Assembly: GCF_031585635.1 (NCBI RefSeq)
Contig: NZ_CP134195.1
Location: 1,798,001 to 1,862,000, forward strand
Direction of reading: 5' to 3'
DNA from: Paraburkholderia sp. FT54
Lineage (GTDB): Bacteria > Pseudomonadota > Gammaproteobacteria > Burkholderiales > Burkholderiaceae
DNA length: 64,000 nt
In this document: piece after piece, positions 35,421 to 44,945 of the stretch
Position numbering within the stretch: the first letter of the stretch is position 1
How the letters are laid out: every line of letters starts with the position of its first letter
Program-made: the position numbers and the translations under genes
The notes under the pieces: generated by a model
What the model saw: only the letters and a program-made list of their open reading frames with translations
The model's database searches: none
Told to the model about the DNA's origin: nothing

Positions 35421-37196
35421 CTAACGCGTCGGATTCATGCGGAAGTACGCGTCGAGCAGCGAGGTTTTATAGACCACGCCGGCCAGCGTGGGATGCGCGG
35501 CGCTTTCGATCACCGGCAGGCGTTCGCCCTGAAACGCGAGGAAATGCTGCAAGGCGACGCCGAGCGGCATGTCCGGCGTAAGCACGTCGAAATGCGGCTG
35601 CAGGTAATCCGCCGCGGTCTTCGCGGACGTGTCGCTGCCGTCGAGCAGATCGGAGGTGATGTCCTTGAGCGCGACCACGCCGAGGAACGCGCCGGACTCG
35701 TTGGCCACATAGAGATACTTCACCGGATATTCGAGGAACACGCGCGTCATGGCCTGCACGGTCGCGTCGGGCGGCACGACGGTTTCGGCGGGACGGATCA
35801 GCTCGCGCATCTGCGTGGCGCGCAGACGCGAGCGCTCCTGTTCCTCGTGATTGCGGCGCAACGTGATTTCGTACATGGAGGTCTTGCCGATCGCGCGCGA
35901 CACGAAATAGGCGACCACGCAGGAGAGCATCAGCGGCAGCACGACCTGATAGCTGAGCGTCATCTCGAAGATCATCAGGATCGCCATCAGCGGCGCCTGG
36001 GTGGCGCCCGCCAGAAACGCGCCCATGCCGACCATTGCGTACGCGAACGGCGCCGACGTGCCGTGCGGCCACAGCGCGTGCATGCCTTGGCCGAACAGCG
36101 AGCCGACCACCGCGCCGACGAACAGCGTCGGCGTGAACACCCCGCCGACCGCGCCGGAGCCCGCGGTGGCCGCGGTGGCGACGAGCTTGAACACCAGCAC
36201 GAGGACGAGCGCGGTCCACGTCCACGGCGAATGCAGAATCGAGTTGACGACGCTGTAGCCGTTGCCCCACACCTCGGGCGTCCACACCGACAGAATGCCG
36301 ACCACCAGGCCGCCGAGCGCGAGCCTCACGGGTAGCGGCAGCGGCAGTTTGCGAAAGCCTGCTTTCGACACGTCCAGCAGCCGCAGAAACTGCGGGGCCG
36401 CCGCGCCGCACAACACGCCGAGCGCGACGAACAGCAGCACCTCGACGCCCGCCACCGGCGGAAATACCGGCATCTCGTACGGCGGCTTGTAGCCGGCGAA
36501 TTCGCGCATCGTGATGTTGGCCACCACCGCCGAGACGACCACGGGTCCGAAGCTCTCCATTGCAATCGAGCCGAGCACGATCTCGGTGACGAAAAACGCG
36601 CCCGCGATCGGCGCGCTGTACGCGGAGGTGATCCCGGCCGCCGCGCCGCACGCCACCAGCAGGCGTAGCCGCGACGGATCGAAATGCACCCAGCGCCCGA
36701 TCAACGAGCCGGCCAGCGCCGCCAGTTGCACCATCGGGCCTTCGCGGCCGATCGAGCCGCCGCTCGAAATCGTGAACAGCGACGACACGCTGCGCCACAG
36801 GCTCAGCTTCACCGGCACCACGCCGTCGCCGATCGCGACCGCTTCCATGTAGTCGACGTGATTGCATTTGTCCGCGTGACGCTGCGCGATCAGCAGAAAG
36901 AAGCCGGCAATCAGACCGCCCGCCGCTGGCAGCCAGATGCGCACGGTCCACGGCAGGCTGCGCGCCATTTCGACAAAGCTGCCGGATTTGCCGACGACCG
37001 CGAATTGCAGCAGCGCGATGCCTTCGCGAAAGGCGATTGTCGCGAAGGCGCCCGCGACGCCGACCACGACCGACCAGATCAGCATCGTGTGTGCTTCGGA
37101 GAGGCGGAACAGATCTTGGGCGCGGGTGCGCAGCTTCAGCAGGAATGAAAGCACGTCGACGGTACGAGGCGTGAAAGCGGGTTGAAATGCGCGCAC
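35421..37196 (-). CDS. ClC-family chloride channel/transporter with C-terminal CBS domains
   Basis: This 591-aa ClC protein shows the signature GSIGREGP (residues 147-154, with the gating Glu E152) and the later GSGAVGGVFTPTLF selectivity motif. About 11-12 membrane helices are followed by two CBS domains (about 455-585). Bacterial ClCs often act as Cl-/H+ exchangers in acid response; which mode applies here is not visible. The predicted GTG start has no clear ribosome binding site, so a start some residues downstream is possible. Confidence 0.88.
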   Translation of the reverse strand: MRAFQPAFTPRTVDVLSFLLKLRTRAQDLFRLSEAHTMLIWSVVVGVAGAFATIAFREGIALLQFAVVGKSGSFVEMARSLPWTVRIWLPAAGGLIAGFFLLIAQRHADKCNHVDYMEAVAIGDGVVPVKLSLWRSVSSLFTISSGGSIGREGPMVQLAALAGSLIGRWVHFDPSRLRLLVACGAAAGITSAYSAPIAGAFFVTEIVLGSIAMESFGPVVVSAVVANITMREFAGYKPPYEMPVFPPVAGVEVLLFVALGVLCGAAAPQFLRLLDVSKAGFRKLPLPLPVRLALGGLVVGILSVWTPEVWGNGYSVVNSILHSPWTWTALVLVLVFKLVATAATAGSGAVGGVFTPTLFVGAVVGSLFGQGMHALWPHGTSAPFAYAMVGMGAFLAGATQAPLMAILMIFEMTLSYQVVLPLMLSCVVAYFVSRAIGKTSMYEITLRRNHEEQERSRLRATQMRELIRPAETVVPPDATVQAMTRVFLEYPVKYLYVANESGAFLGVVALKDITSDLLDGSDTSAKTAADYLQPHFDVLTPDMPLGVALQHFLAFQGERLPVIESAAHPTLAGVVYKTSLLDAYFRMNPTR

Positions 37197-37266
37197 GGCA
37201 ACAGCATCGCGCCCGCTTTGGACGGCGGGCGCGAGACGGTGAGTGAGCGAGGAAAGTTGGCGCGGG

Positions 37267-38004
37267 TCAAGTCGCCGCCTTGTCGAGTTCCGGGTAGTGC
37301 CGGAAGATGCAAGCCTCGTTGTGTTCGATGCGCCGCCCGGACTGCAGATACGCGGCGATGTTCGGCCGCTCGATCACTGCGTCGTGCAAGGCGGCGAGCC
37401 GCGGGTAGTGTTCGCCGAAACGCTTGAGCGCGCGCGGAAACGCGTACAGCAAGCCGTCGATCAGCTGGAACATCGACAGGTCGACATAGGTGAGCGCGTC
37501 GCCCACCATGAACTGATCGCCGGCCGGATTCTGCTTGAGCACGCGCTCGAAGTACGACATGAACTTCGGAATGCGGTTGTCGATGAAGTCGTGCGCGCGT
37601 TTTTTCGCGGCCTCTTTCTGGTCTTCGTAGTAAAGCGCGCTGGCGAGCGGATGGTGGGTGTCGTGCGCCTCGGTGACGACGTCGGCGATGGTCAGTTGCA
37701 GGCCGTTGGCCACATAGCGCAGGCTTTCCACCATCGGTGCGAGGTTCAGCCGCGGGCCGAGATAGAACAGGATGTTGGCGGTCTGCGCAATCACCAGTTC
37801 GCCGTCCTTCAGAAACGGCGGGGCAAATGGCGGATACGGCTCGTCCTTGCTCTTCATCACCGACATCATCGCTTTCGTGCCGAGACCGTCTGACTGCTCG
37901 CCGCGCGCCACTTCGACGTAGTCGGCGCCGGCTTCTTCCAGCGCGAGCCGCACGAATTCGCCGCGGCCTTGCAAGCCATCCCAATAGTAAAGTTCCAGGC
38001 TCAT
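37267..38004 (-). CDS. Glutathione S-transferase family protein
   Basis: This 245-aa cytosolic GST has an N-terminal thioredoxin-like domain (MSLELYYWDGLQGRGEFVRL; the tyrosine pair YYWDG is in the usual place of the catalytic Tyr). A helical C-terminal domain follows (about 85-230, with LTYVDLSMFQLIDGL). Start ATG 38004 has GAGG upstream. The substrate is unknown. No neighbour points to a pathway. Confidence 0.85.
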   Translation of the reverse strand: MSLELYYWDGLQGRGEFVRLALEEAGADYVEVARGEQSDGLGTKAMMSVMKSKDEPYPPFAPPFLKDGELVIAQTANILFYLGPRLNLAPMVESLRYVANGLQLTIADVVTEAHDTHHPLASALYYEDQKEAAKKRAHDFIDNRIPKFMSYFERVLKQNPAGDQFMVGDALTYVDLSMFQLIDGLLYAFPRALKRFGEHYPRLAALHDAVIERPNIAAYLQSGRRIEHNEACIFRHYPELDKAAT

Positions 38005-38143
38005 CGATCGATCCTCATTCCGGTTGCATTAGCGGGACCCGGAAGCAGGTCCCAGAAGCGGGCCGCATAAGCGGATTGCATGAGCTGACAACGCCAGCAA
38101 CCAGTATGCCGTGCGAGCGGGCCGGATGGTCTCCAGAATGCGC

Positions 38144-38165
38144 AAAACCCCGCACGCGGCGGGGT
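38144..38165 (-). terminator. Rho-independent terminator of the YeiH-type gene
   Basis: On the minus strand a 7-bp stem (ACCCCGC / GCGGGGT, loop of 5) is followed by TTTTG. It lies 22 bases after the stop of the YeiH-type exporter gene. Confidence 0.65.
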
Positions 38166-38186
38166 GGTTGTGAAGGCGAGCGCGGC

Positions 38187-39284
38187 TTAGCCGAACAGGT
38201 GCTGGACAGTCCATGTAATACCCAGTCCGCCGGCAACCAGCCATACATACAGGATGAAGCCGGTGGTCAGTGCGCGAGGGCCGGCCTGACGGATCTGCGA
38301 AATGCGCGTTTCGATGCCGAGCGCGGTCATGGCCATAGTCAGCGCGAAGGTGTCCAGCATGTTGAGCGTGCTGGTGGCGGCTTCCGGCAAGACATGCAGC
38401 GAGTTGATCACGACGCAGGCGAGGAAGCCGAGCGCGAACCAGGGAATCGCCAGCTTGGCGGGCGCGCTGCCGTGGGCGCCGTCCTGCGCGCCCGCCGCAG
38501 CCGAAGCGCGGCGCGCCGAGCGGTTCACCCACACACCGACCACCAGCAGCACCGGCACCAGCAGCATCACGCGGGTCATCTTGACGATGGTGGCGATGTG
38601 CGTCGCTTCCGGGCTCACGTTGCTGGCAGCGCCGACCACCTGCGCCACTTCATGGATCGTGCCGCCGAAAAAGAGGCCCGCGCCGACCGTGTCCAGGTGC
38701 AGCCAGCCTGCCTTGAACAGGACCGGGTAGAGGAACATCGAGAGCGTGCCGAACAGCACGACACTGCCCACGGCCATCGCGCTCTTGTGCGGCTTCGATT
38801 GCAGCGTCGATTCGAAGGCGAGCACGGCGGCGGCGCCGCAGATCGCGCTGCCCGCGGCGGTCAGCAAGGCAGTGTCGCGGTCGAGCTTCATGATTTTCAT
38901 GCCGGCCCACGTGCCGACCACCAGCGTGCTCACCACGATCAGCACCGATTCCGCGAGGCCGGGCACGCCGACCTGAGCGATTTCCTGCAGGCTCACGCGC
39001 AGGCCGAAGAACGCGACGGCGATGCGCAACAACTTGCGCGCCGAAAAGTTGACGCCGGCCGCCCAGCTGGCGGGCATGCCGTCGCGCAGTGCGTTGCCGT
39101 AAATCGCACCGGCCACGATGCCGACGATCAGCGGGCTCAAGCCCAGTCCGGCGATGGCGGGAATCGCGGCGATGCGCGTGACGGCGGCGGCAAACAACGC
39201 GACGAACAGAATGCCGTTGAGCTGTCCGCGGGTGGAAGACCCCGCGGGCGTCGTACTGGCAGTAGTGAGATGAACTGTGGACAT
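38187..39284 (-). CDS. yeiH: YeiH-family putative sulfate/sulfonate exporter
   Basis: This 365-aa inner-membrane protein of the UPF0324/YeiH family has about 10 hydrophobic segments. Family-like stretches include GVNFSARKLLRIAVAFFGLR, AAGSAICGAAAVLA and FFGGTIHEVAQVVGAA. The start ATG 39284 has an AAAGGGG site 12 bases upstream. It is divergent from a YeiE-like LysR gene (39406), the arrangement known from enterobacteria, where YeiE is linked to yeiH. The substrate in this organism is uncertain. Confidence 0.85.
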   Translation of the reverse strand: MSTVHLTTASTTPAGSSTRGQLNGILFVALFAAAVTRIAAIPAIAGLGLSPLIVGIVAGAIYGNALRDGMPASWAAGVNFSARKLLRIAVAFFGLRVSLQEIAQVGVPGLAESVLIVVSTLVVGTWAGMKIMKLDRDTALLTAAGSAICGAAAVLAFESTLQSKPHKSAMAVGSVVLFGTLSMFLYPVLFKAGWLHLDTVGAGLFFGGTIHEVAQVVGAASNVSPEATHIATIVKMTRVMLLVPVLLVVGVWVNRSARRASAAAGAQDGAHGSAPAKLAIPWFALGFLACVVINSLHVLPEAATSTLNMLDTFALTMAMTALGIETRISQIRQAGPRALTTGFILYVWLVAGGLGITWTVQHLFG

Positions 39285-39405
39285 GGTGCAGCCCCTTTCT
39301 GTGACTGACGAAGATTCGATAGGGCGAATCCTAAATTAGATATAACGATATGAAAAATCGTGATTTAGAATGTAAGGTATCGTTTGAGCCGATATTTCGA
39401 CGATC

Positions 39406-40296
39406 ATGACCCCGGACCAACTTATAACGTTTGCAGCCGTCGCCGAGCATCGCAATATCAGCCGGGCGGCAGTGGCGCTGCACCTGTCCCAACCGGCCGT
39501 GTCCGGCCAGCTGCGGCAGTTGCAGGACGAATTCGGCGAGCCGCTGTATCAGCGCGACGGGCGCGGCGTGCGCCTCACGCCCGCGGGCGAGCAGCTCGCC
39601 AGCTACGCCACGCGGCTGCGCGACACCTGGCGCCAGGCGCACGCGTACCGCGACGCCTTGCGCGGCCTGGAGCAGGGCACCTTGCGCATCGGCGCGAGCA
39701 CCACGCCGGCGAGCTACCTGCTGCCGTATCTGATCGCCGATTTCCATCGTCGCTATCCGGACGTGACGCTGCATACTGCCGACGGCAACACCACGGAGAT
39801 CGTCGGCGCGCTCGATTCGGTGGACATCGCCATGATCGAAGGTCCGGTCGGCGTGGATCTGCCGCCGGACACCGCGGTGCATGCGTGGCGCGAGGACGAA
39901 ATCGTCGCGATCATGCCGCGTTCGCATCCGTTGGCGCAGCTGGCCGAAGGCGGCCAGGCGGGGCTGGCGGCCTTCGGCGAGCATCCGCTGGTGTTGCGCG
40001 AGGCGGGCTCGGGCGTGCGGCAGATCGTCGAGCGCGCGTTCGCGCGGGCGGGCGTGCCCATGCGCGTGGCGCTGGAGATTGCCGGCGTCGAAGGCGTGAA
40101 GGAAGCGGTGCGCGCGGGCATGGGGATCGGCTTCGTCTCGGCCATGTCGATGCGGCACGAGAACCGCGCGCTGTGCCTGCTGTCGCTCAGCCCGGAGCCG
40201 CTCACGCGGCGGCTGTCGATTCTGGTGCCGCATGCAAGTGCGCCGTCGCGGGTGGTGGCGCAGTTTCTCGCGCTGTGTCTTGCTGATGGAGCTTGA
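39406..40296 (+). CDS. LysR-family regulator, YeiE-like
   Basis: This 296-aa LysR protein of the CysB/CbbR/YeiE type has an N-terminal HTH (about 1-60, MTPDQLITFAAVAEHRNISR start) and an effector domain (about 90-290, RIGASTTPASYLLPYLIADF). It is divergent from the YeiH-type exporter with a 121-base intergenic region rich in A/T and short symmetric elements (CGAT...ATCG around 39347), where LysR binding would be expected. Regulation of yeiH and of itself is inferred. Confidence 0.88.
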   Translation: MTPDQLITFAAVAEHRNISRAAVALHLSQPAVSGQLRQLQDEFGEPLYQRDGRGVRLTPAGEQLASYATRLRDTWRQAHAYRDALRGLEQGTLRIGASTTPASYLLPYLIADFHRRYPDVTLHTADGNTTEIVGALDSVDIAMIEGPVGVDLPPDTAVHAWREDEIVAIMPRSHPLAQLAEGGQAGLAAFGEHPLVLREAGSGVRQIVERAFARAGVPMRVALEIAGVEGVKEAVRAGMGIGFVSAMSMRHENRALCLLSLSPEPLTRRLSILVPHASAPSRVVAQFLALCLADGA

Positions 40297-40430
40297 GTAC
40301 GCGGCGCTGGTGGCCCCCACGCTCCAGGTCTTCAACGAGCCAGGCCCGTCCCCGATCCGATGCCAAGCCGCGCCTGGGGATTTCCACTATGGTGCGTGAC
40401 CGCGGCTTCGGCGCACTATTCGAGCATCGC

Positions 40431-40451
40431 AAGCGCCTCGGCGCTTTTTTT
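40431..40451 (+). terminator. Rho-independent terminator just upstream of the kgu operator
   Basis: A 6-bp stem (AAGCGC / GCGCTT, loop CTCG) followed by a T run. It ends 8 bases before the operator palindrome at 40459. It may terminate the LysR transcript. If the kgu promoter lies upstream, it could act as an attenuator. Confidence 0.65.
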
Positions 40452-40458
40452 CGAAGTG

Positions 40459-40480
40459 CATTTGGAACCGGTTCCAAATG
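40459..40480. promoter_or_regulatory. PtxS-type operator (perfect 22-bp palindrome)
   Basis: This perfect palindrome is centred on GGAACCGGTTCC (flanks CATTT/AAATG). It lies 33 bases upstream of the kguE start. LacI-family repressors bind such sites. The core resembles the published PtxS site of pseudomonads (TGAAACCGGTTTCA), and a PtxS-type gene closes this operon. Confidence 0.85.
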
Positions 40481-40512
40481 CTGATCACGAGACAGATTTG
40501 GGTAATTTCGAC

Positions 40513-41286
40513 ATGGCTGACGCAGTGGACGTGGTGATCGTCGCAAGCGCATTCGGGATGGACGCGGTCCGCGCGGCCGGCCATCTGAAGTGGGCGCAAG
40601 CGAGCCGGCAGGCAGGCGCGGCAGGTTTCGAAGTGCGCCGTGAACTGTTCGCCGACGAAACGGACGCCGCGCCGCACAATCTGCGCGCGCTCGGCAGGCA
40701 GATCGCGGAATTGGGCTTGTGGTCCGTGTACTCGACGCCGGCTTCGCTGTACACGCCGCAGGGCAAGCTCGACGCCGACGCATTGCGCCTCTCGACCGAA
40801 GAAGCCCTCGCGCTGGGCGCGCGCTTCGTGAAGTTGCAGCTCGGCGGTTTCGCCGCCGACGCCAATGCCGCCGTGATCGCGGATCACATGCGCTGTGCGG
40901 AACTGCGGCTCGTTGTCGAAAACGGGCAATTGGCCGAGGGTGGTTCGCTCGCGCAGTTCATCGGCCTGTTCGACGCATTGGCGCGCGAAGGGCACGCCGG
41001 CGTGCTCGGCATGACGTTCGACATCGGCAACTGGGCCTGGCGCGAGGTCGCCCCGCTCGAGGCCGCCGCGCCGCTGGCGGCGCACGTCGAATACATCCAT
41101 TGCAAGACGACGGTGGGCGAGGGCGCGCGGCGCTTTCCCGCCGCGCCCGCAGCGGACGACGCCCAGTTCGCCGCGGTGCTCGACAAGCTGCCGCGCCATG
41201 TGCCGCGCGGCATCGAGTTTCCGTTCGATACGAGCCGTGTCGACACGGACGCGGCGCATTACGTCGCATGGCTGGCCGCCGCGTGA
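40513..41286 (+). CDS. kguE: 2-ketogluconate operon epimerase-like protein (KguE)
   Basis: This 257-aa TIM-barrel protein of the sugar phosphate isomerase/epimerase (xylose isomerase-like) family starts at ATG 40513. Conserved-looking segments include LVVENGQL, GMTFDIGNWAW and the end GIEFPFDTS, which carry likely metal-binding Glu/Asp/His residues. In pseudomonads kguE is the first gene of the 2-ketogluconate operon; its exact reaction is not settled. The order kguE-K-T-D-ptxS is preserved here. The operator palindrome lies directly upstream. Confidence 0.82.
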   Translation: MADAVDVVIVASAFGMDAVRAAGHLKWAQASRQAGAAGFEVRRELFADETDAAPHNLRALGRQIAELGLWSVYSTPASLYTPQGKLDADALRLSTEEALALGARFVKLQLGGFAADANAAVIADHMRCAELRLVVENGQLAEGGSLAQFIGLFDALAREGHAGVLGMTFDIGNWAWREVAPLEAAAPLAAHVEYIHCKTTVGEGARRFPAAPAADDAQFAAVLDKLPRHVPRGIEFPFDTSRVDTDAAHYVAWLAAA

Positions 41287-41505
41287 GCGGCATGTAGAAC
41301 CTGAGAGAACGTAGCGTCACCGTGAACGGCACGCGGCAACAGGCACGCGGCAAACGGAAAGCAGTAGCGGAAAGCGCGAACGGTGCGTGCAAAACGGCAG
41401 GCGCAAACGACACGCAGCCAACCTTGCGCGGCAAACTCCAGGCGGCAGTCACCCGGACAAAACCCGCCAAACACGCGGCAAAAAAGGATCACGCAGGAGC
41501 GAAGC

Positions 41506-42489
41506 ATGAGCACCACAAACGCAGCACTCGATGTCATCACCTACGGCGAAGCAATGGCCATGTTCGTGGCCGCCGAAACCGGCCCGCTCGCGGGCGTCGG
41601 GCAGTTCACGAAGCGCATCGCGGGCGCCGATCTGAACGTGGCGATCGGTTTGTCGCGTCTCGGCTTCAAGGTGGGCTGGATGAGCCGCGTCGGCAACGAT
41701 TCGTTCGGCCAGTACGTGCGCGACACGTTGACGAAAGAGGGCATCGACCAGGGCTGCGTCACGACCGACGAACGCTATCCGACCGGCTTCCAGCTCAAGT
41801 CGAAAAACGACGACGGCAGCGACCCGGCAATCGAGTATTTCCGCAAGGGTTCGGCGGCGAGCCATTTGTCGCTCGCCGACTACGCGGCCGACTACGTGCT
41901 GCCGGCGCGTCATCTGCATCTGACCGGCGTGGCGCCCGCCATTTCGGCGAGCTCGCGGGAACTCGCGTTCCATCTGGCGCAGGAAGTGCGGGCCGCCGGT
42001 AAGACGATTTCGTTCGACCCGAACCTGCGCCCGACGCTGTGGCCGTCGCGCGCCGCGATGGTCGAAGGTCTGAACGCGCTCGCCGCGCTGGCTGACTGGG
42101 TGCTGCCCGGCATCGGCGAAGGCGAGATTCTGACCGGCTACACCCAGCCGGACGACATCGCGAAGTTCTATCTGGACCAAGGTGCGCGCGGCGTGATCAT
42201 CAAGCTCGGCGCGCAGGGCGCGTACTTCCGTACCGCCGACGATGCCGCCGTGATCGCCGGGCAGCCGGTCGCGAACGTCGTGGACACGGTCGGCGCGGGC
42301 GATGGTTTCGCCGTCGGCGTGGTGAGCGCGTTGCTCGAAGGCAGATCGCTGCCGCAAGCCGTGGCGCGCGGCAACCGCATCGGCGCGCTGGCGATTCAGG
42401 TGATCGGCGATTCGGAAGGGCTGCCGAGCCGCGCCGAACTCGACGCGCTGGAAGCGGCCGACACAGCGTCCGTGGCCGCCGCGGCTTGA
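41506..42489 (+). CDS. kguK: 2-ketogluconate kinase (PfkB/ribokinase family)
   Basis: This 327-aa sugar kinase is predicted to phosphorylate 2-keto-D-gluconate at position 6 in the cytosol. It has PfkB-family features: an N-terminal GADLNVAIGLSRLG segment and the C-terminal DTVGAGDGFAVG motif with the catalytic Asp. Start ATG 41506 has CAGGAGCG upstream; 219 bases separate it from kguE. KdgK (2-keto-3-deoxygluconate kinase) is a close relative, but the operon context favours KguK. Confidence 0.85.
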   Translation: MSTTNAALDVITYGEAMAMFVAAETGPLAGVGQFTKRIAGADLNVAIGLSRLGFKVGWMSRVGNDSFGQYVRDTLTKEGIDQGCVTTDERYPTGFQLKSKNDDGSDPAIEYFRKGSAASHLSLADYAADYVLPARHLHLTGVAPAISASSRELAFHLAQEVRAAGKTISFDPNLRPTLWPSRAAMVEGLNALAALADWVLPGIGEGEILTGYTQPDDIAKFYLDQGARGVIIKLGAQGAYFRTADDAAVIAGQPVANVVDTVGAGDGFAVGVVSALLEGRSLPQAVARGNRIGALAIQVIGDSEGLPSRAELDALEAADTASVAAAA

Positions 42490-42653
42490 AAACCGAAAGG
42501 GCCGAAAGGACCTAAACAACCAGAAGGGCCGGGCGGCTCGCAAGGCCGCAAGCCACATTCCGCCAGGCCGCCTCGATAACAGCAAGAGCGCTCGAACAGG
42601 GCGCCCCATGACCGTCCATCATTGTTTCGGGAAGCCGTCCAAGGAGACACCCC

Positions 42654-43949
42654 ATGACCTCATCGCTTGCGATTCGCCGTTGGTGGACGATCATGCCGAT
42701 CGTTTTCATCACCTACAGCCTCGCTTATCTGGATCGCGCGAACTACGGTTTCGCGTCGGCCGCCGGCATCAACCAGGATCTCGGCATCAGCAAGGGACTG
42801 TCGTCGCTGATCGGCGCGCTGTTCTTCCTCGGCTATTTTTTCTTCCAGATTCCCGGCGCGATCTACGCGGAACGCCGCAGCGTCAAGAAGCTCGTTTTCT
42901 GGAGTCTGATTCTGTGGGGCGGTTGCGCGGCGCTGACCGGCATGGTGAGCAATATTCCGTCGCTGATGGTGATCCGCTTCGTGCTCGGCGTGGTCGAAGC
43001 CGCGGTGATGCCGGCCATGCTGATTTTCATCAGTAACTGGTTCACCAAAAGCGAACGCTCGCGTGCCAACACCTTCCTGATTCTCGGCAATCCGGTGACC
43101 GTGCTGTGGATGTCGGTGGTGTCGGGCTATCTGGTGCATTCGTTCGGCTGGCGCCACATGTTCATCGCCGAAGGCGTGCCCGCGATTCTCTGGGCCGTGT
43201 GCTGGTGGTTCATCGTGCAGGACAAGCCGCAGCAGGTATCGTGGCTCACGCAGCAGCAAAAGGACGATCTCGCCGAAACGCTGCGCGCCGAGCAGGCCGC
43301 GATCAAACCGGTGCGCAACTACAGCGACGCGTTCAAAACGCCTGCGGTGATCAAACTGTGTGCACAGTATTTTTGCTGGAGCATCGGCGTGTATGGTTTC
43401 GTGCTGTGGCTGCCGTCGATCCTGAAGAACGGTTCGACGCTCGGCATGGTCGAAACCGGCTGGCTCTCGGCGTTGCCGTATCTTGCCGCGACCATCGCGA
43501 TGCTTGCAGCTTCGTGGGCATCGGATAAACTCAACCGCCGCAAAGTATTCGTGTGGCCGTTTCTGCTGGTCGGCGCGGTGGCGTTCGCGGCTTCGTACGC
43601 GATCGGCTCCACGCATTTCTGGCTCTCGTATGCGTTGCTGGTGATCGCCGGCGCCGCGATGTACGCGCCGTATGGCCCGTTCTTCGCGATCGTGCCGGAA
43701 CTGCTGCCGAAGAATGTCGCGGGCGGCGCGATGGCGCTGATCAACAGCATGGGCGCGCTCGGTTCGTTCGTCGGCTCGTATGTGGTCGGTTATCTGAACG
43801 GTGCGACCGGGTCGCCCGCGGCGTCGTATGCATTTATGAGCGTGGCGTTGATCGCCGCGGTGATTCTGACGCTGATCGTCAAACCGCAGGCGCAAGAAGC
43901 GAACAACGCGCCACTGGCTCGTCACCCCGTTGCAAGGAAAATAAGCTGA
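42654..43949 (+). CDS. kguT: 2-ketogluconate transporter, MFS family
   Basis: This 431-aa major facilitator of the anion:cation symporter group (12 membrane segments) carries the family-type motif YLDRANYGFASA after TM1. Start ATG 42654 has AAGGAGAC upstream. It imports 2-ketogluconate by proton symport, as inferred from its position between kguK and kguD. Its stop overlaps the kguD start by one base. Confidence 0.88.
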   Translation: MTSSLAIRRWWTIMPIVFITYSLAYLDRANYGFASAAGINQDLGISKGLSSLIGALFFLGYFFFQIPGAIYAERRSVKKLVFWSLILWGGCAALTGMVSNIPSLMVIRFVLGVVEAAVMPAMLIFISNWFTKSERSRANTFLILGNPVTVLWMSVVSGYLVHSFGWRHMFIAEGVPAILWAVCWWFIVQDKPQQVSWLTQQQKDDLAETLRAEQAAIKPVRNYSDAFKTPAVIKLCAQYFCWSIGVYGFVLWLPSILKNGSTLGMVETGWLSALPYLAATIAMLAASWASDKLNRRKVFVWPFLLVGAVAFAASYAIGSTHFWLSYALLVIAGAAMYAPYGPFFAIVPELLPKNVAGGAMALINSMGALGSFVGSYVVGYLNGATGSPAASYAFMSVALIAAVILTLIVKPQAQEANNAPLARHPVARKIS

Positions 43950-44914
43950 TGAAGAAAATTGTCGCCTGGAAGTCGTTGCCCGAAGATGTGCTCGCGTATC
44001 TGCAGCAACATGCTGAAGTCGTGCAGGTCGATGCCGCGCAACACGACACGTTCGTGGCCGCGCTGAAAGACGCGGACGGCGGCATCGGTTCGAGCGTGAA
44101 GATCACACCGGCGATGCTCGAAGGCGCGACGCGGCTCAAGGCGCTCTCGACCATCTCGGTGGGCTTCGACCAGTTCGACGTGGCCGATCTCACGCGCCGC
44201 GGCATCGTGCTCGCGCACACGCCGGACGTGCTGACCGAGTCCACCGCGGACACCGTGTTCTCGCTGATCCTCGCGTGCGCGCGGCGGGTGGTCGAACTCG
44301 CCGAGTGGGTCAAGGCGGGGCACTGGCAGCACGGCATCGGCCCGGCTCAGTTCGGCGTCGACGTGCAGGGCAAGACGCTCGGCATCGTCGGGCTCGGGCG
44401 GATCGGCGGCGCGGTGGCGCGGCGTGCGGCGCTCGGCTTCAACATGAAGGTGCTGTACACCAACCGCAGCGCGAACCCGCAGGCTGAAGAGGCTTACGGC
44501 GCGCGGCGCGTCGAGTTGGCGGAACTGCTCGCCACCTCTGACTTCGTGTGCCTGCAAGTGCCGCTCACGCCGGAAACCCGGCACATGATCGGTGCCGCTG
44601 AGCTGAAGTCCATGAAGAAAAGCTCGATCCTGATCAACGCCTCGCGCGGCGCGACCGTCGACGAAAAGGCGCTGATCGAAGCGCTGCGGAACGGCACGAT
44701 TCACGGCGCCGGTCTCGACGTGTTCGACACCGAACCGCTGCCGGCCGACTCGCCGCTGCTCAAGCTGGCGAACGTGGTCGCGCTGCCGCATATCGGTTCG
44801 GCGACCCACGAAACCCGTCATGCGATGGCGCGCAATGCGGCGGAGAATCTCGTCGCCGCGCTCGAGGGCACGCTGGCCAACAATATCGTCAACCGCGAAG
44901 TGCTGTCCAGATGA
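43949..44914 (+). CDS. kguD: 2-ketogluconate-6-phosphate reductase (D-2-hydroxyacid dehydrogenase family)
   Basis: This 321-aa NAD(P)H-dependent reductase is predicted to convert 2-keto-6-phosphogluconate to 6-phosphogluconate, feeding the Entner-Doudoroff and pentose phosphate routes. The Rossmann motif GLGRIGGAVARR and the family's catalytic triad Arg (NASRGA), Glu (DTEPLP) and His (LPHIGSATHETR) are all visible. GhrB/2-ketogluconate reductase is the closest general family. Start ATG 43949 overlaps the kguT stop by one base. Confidence 0.88.
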   Translation: MKKIVAWKSLPEDVLAYLQQHAEVVQVDAAQHDTFVAALKDADGGIGSSVKITPAMLEGATRLKALSTISVGFDQFDVADLTRRGIVLAHTPDVLTESTADTVFSLILACARRVVELAEWVKAGHWQHGIGPAQFGVDVQGKTLGIVGLGRIGGAVARRAALGFNMKVLYTNRSANPQAEEAYGARRVELAELLATSDFVCLQVPLTPETRHMIGAAELKSMKKSSILINASRGATVDEKALIEALRNGTIHGAGLDVFDTEPLPADSPLLKLANVVALPHIGSATHETRHAMARNAAENLVAALEGTLANNIVNREVLSR

Positions 44915-44945
44915 GCCGAACCACGAGCCGCTCCACGAGGAGCCG

